From Chlamydiota bacterium (GTDB lineage: Bacteria > Chlamydiota > Chlamydiia > Chlamydiales > Simkaniaceae): a DNA stretch of 14,982 bases. The stretch spans positions 1 to 14,982 of the forward strand of contig JAKQGT010000169.1 of the NCBI GenBank assembly GCA_029556005.1, given 5' to 3'. The notes beneath the pieces are model-generated. The model had not been told where the DNA came from. It saw only the letters and a list, made by a program, of their open reading frames with translations, and searched no databases. Shown one piece after another: positions 13,689-14,982 of the stretch; position 1 is the first letter of the stretch; every line of letters starts with the position of its first letter. The translations under genes and the position numbers were made by a program.

Positions 13689-14982
13689 CTACTCGTTTTC
13701 AAAATAATTGCGCAAGTTTGAGATTTTCATATTCTTCCCTTGGATAGATACTTTGTCACCCACTTTATGTCCAATGAGAGATTGCGCAAGTTTGGATTGA
13801 AAGGAGAGGATATTCTTTTCAGGATCCGCTTCCCAAGGACCTAGGAGGGTATAGGCGACCTTGTGTCCCTCTTCATTTTGGAATTCAACGATAACGCCAA
13901 CACCCACTTGTTCAATGGAGACATCATTTTTAGTGAGAATACGTGCCTTATTGAACTGGTCAGAAAGGGTTTTAAGTTCACTTTGAAGACGATCTCGTTT
14001 TTCGAGTGCCGCTTTGAACTCTGCATTTTCTCTTAAGTCACCATGGGAGCGAGCCACTTCGATCTCTTTCGCATTTTCTACAGTTTCTACTGTGGAGATT
14101 TGATGGATCCGTTTTTTGATTTTATTGTACCCCTCTTCTGTTGTCCAAATGGTATGATCTTCTTCTTGCTCGTCTTCACTATATTTTTTCCCTAGCTTGG
14201 CTAAAGCGGGATGGACCACTTCAGCTAAAGAGTGGAAAATCTTAATGTCATGATCGCTAAGGCTTTGACATTTGGTTGCAAGAAGGAGAAACTCCTGAAC
14301 AGCCTCTTTTGAGGCTTTCTGGAAAATCTTCCGTACGTTGCTATAGCGCCCCGTCGTGAGAAAAGTTAACATCTTTTTAATAAGATCTCGGTATCCTGAG
14401 GATTGCTCAAGAGAGCTAAGGAGAATTAAGAAAGATTCAAAAAAGCGATTTTTTCCTTCTTGATCACCATAAGGAATAGCAGAATTACGCATAATTTTTT
14501 GAAAATACCAGAGAATGACTTGTGGATAGCGGCTGGGAAAAGAGAGGAGTTCATCCAGTTTCTTAATAATTTCAGACTCTTTTTTAGTCTGCAGAAGTTC
14601 TGTAAGAATATAGTCTCTAAGGGGATTTTGCTCTACAATCAGCAATAGATTTAAAAAGACTGTTTCCCAATCATTGCGCAGCTCTAAAATATTCGTAAGC
14701 GTGCGCTTTTTAAAAGCCATGATGTCTATCGCTTTGACAACATCTTCAGGAGAAGAAAAACGTTTGATGAGCTCCTTAACAGGGAGATAGTCTTTATCTT
14801 CTGTTAAATCTTCCATAAAAAAGTGTAGCTGCAGTTCTTGAGCATCTGTTAACTCTTCAACAGATAGAGCTTTTTTAATTTGCTCTTGCAGCTGATTTTT
14901 AAACTCTTCATTTTTGAGTGTTTGGGGAAAATCACGCAGATAAGCATACACCATTTGGATGAGGGAGCTAGCATCGGGTTTC
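13689..14982 (-). CDS. greA: transcription elongation factor GreA with long N-terminal extension (5' end outside window)
   Basis: GreA enters the polymerase channel and triggers cleavage of backtracked RNA. The last 155 or so residues form the standard GreA: a coiled coil with the acidic tip SHGDLRENAEFKAAL (303-317 counted from the ATG at 14954; Asp306 and Glu309 are the tip acids) and an FKBP-like C-terminal domain ending at NYFENE. Ahead of it lie at least 276 residues of Leu/Lys-rich helices with no GreA motif, as in chlamydial GreA proteins of about 700 residues. The frame stays open to the window edge, so the ATG at 14954 is not the start and roughly 280 residues should lie outside. It leads the greA-rdgB-yacP operon. 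Confidence 0.93.
   Translation of the reverse strand, partial: KPDASSLIQMVYAYLRDFPQTLKNEEFKNQLQEQIKKALSVEELTDAQELQLHFFMEDLTEDKDYLPVKELIKRFSSPEDVVKAIDIMAFKKRTLTNILELRNDWETVFLNLLLIVEQNPLRDYILTELLQTKKESEIIKKLDELLSFPSRYPQVILWYFQKIMRNSAIPYGDQEGKNRFFESFLILLSSLEQSSGYRDLIKKMLTFLTTGRYSNVRKIFQKASKEAVQEFLLLATKCQSLSDHDIKIFHSLAEVVHPALAKLGKKYSEDEQEEDHTIWTTEEGYNKIKKRIHQISTVETVENAKEIEVARSHGDLRENAEFKAALEKRDRLQSELKTLSDQFNKARILTKNDVSIEQVGVGVIVEFQNEEGHKVAYTLLGPWEADPEKNILSFQSKLAQSLIGHKVGDKVSIQGKNMKISNLRNYFENE

Noticed and set aside
13689..14954. GreA starting at the ATG at 14954
   Set aside because: The frame is open to the window edge with coding-like sequence, no ribosome site precedes this ATG, and chlamydial GreA is far longer.

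Overview
The window looks like the chromosome of an environmental chlamydia, most plausibly Simkania or a relative. The reasons are an outer-membrane protein of the Legionella/Simkania MOMP-like type, an Inc-like membrane and coiled-coil protein, a GreA with a long chlamydial N-terminal extension, a chlamydial NlpC/P60 peptidase and a gene set that, from memory, matches C. trachomatis CT646-CT649. Base composition is AT-rich. No rRNA, tRNA, CRISPR array or intact IS element was seen. The organism call is inferred from family content, not from a database match.

Layout. 1-862: AT-rich accessory DNA with a small HTH regulator whose leader carries a 10-bp inverted repeat over the ribosome-binding region. 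863-1939: a porin-like outer-membrane protein. 1940-2100: a large imperfect palindrome flanked by a 7-bp direct repeat. 2175-3398: an Inc-like protein behind a textbook sigma66/sigma70 promoter. 3392-5166 (minus): an operon yggT - dus - acyP - lipoprotein; the last gene is interrupted by a -1 shift at a six-C run and has no full-length ORF. 5305-9240 (plus): a tight operon of a GspL/PilM-like protein, a GspM/PilO-like bitopic protein, a MORN-2 repeat lipoprotein and 5-formyltetrahydrofolate cyclo-ligase. 9252-9342: a perfect 34-bp inverted repeat between two convergent operons. 9364-11819 (minus): oppA followed by two paralogous small secreted proteins. 11905-12624 (plus): nlpC, divergent from oppA. 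12581-14982 (minus): greA (5' end outside the window) - rdgB - yacP, converging on and overlapping nlpC.

How the genes work together. OppA and NlpC, transcribed away from each other from an 85-bp gap, fit uptake and trimming of murein peptides. GreA, RdgB and YacP cover transcript cleavage, nucleotide-pool cleaning and an RNA-processing NYN nuclease. The 5305 operon looks like an envelope assembly module that may supply the missing inner-membrane L/M parts of a chlamydial type II-like secretion system. The most notable unexplained items are the two palindromic elements, the recurring TGAACCTATC motif, the frameshifted lipoprotein and the pair of Cys-containing secreted paralogues linked to OppA.
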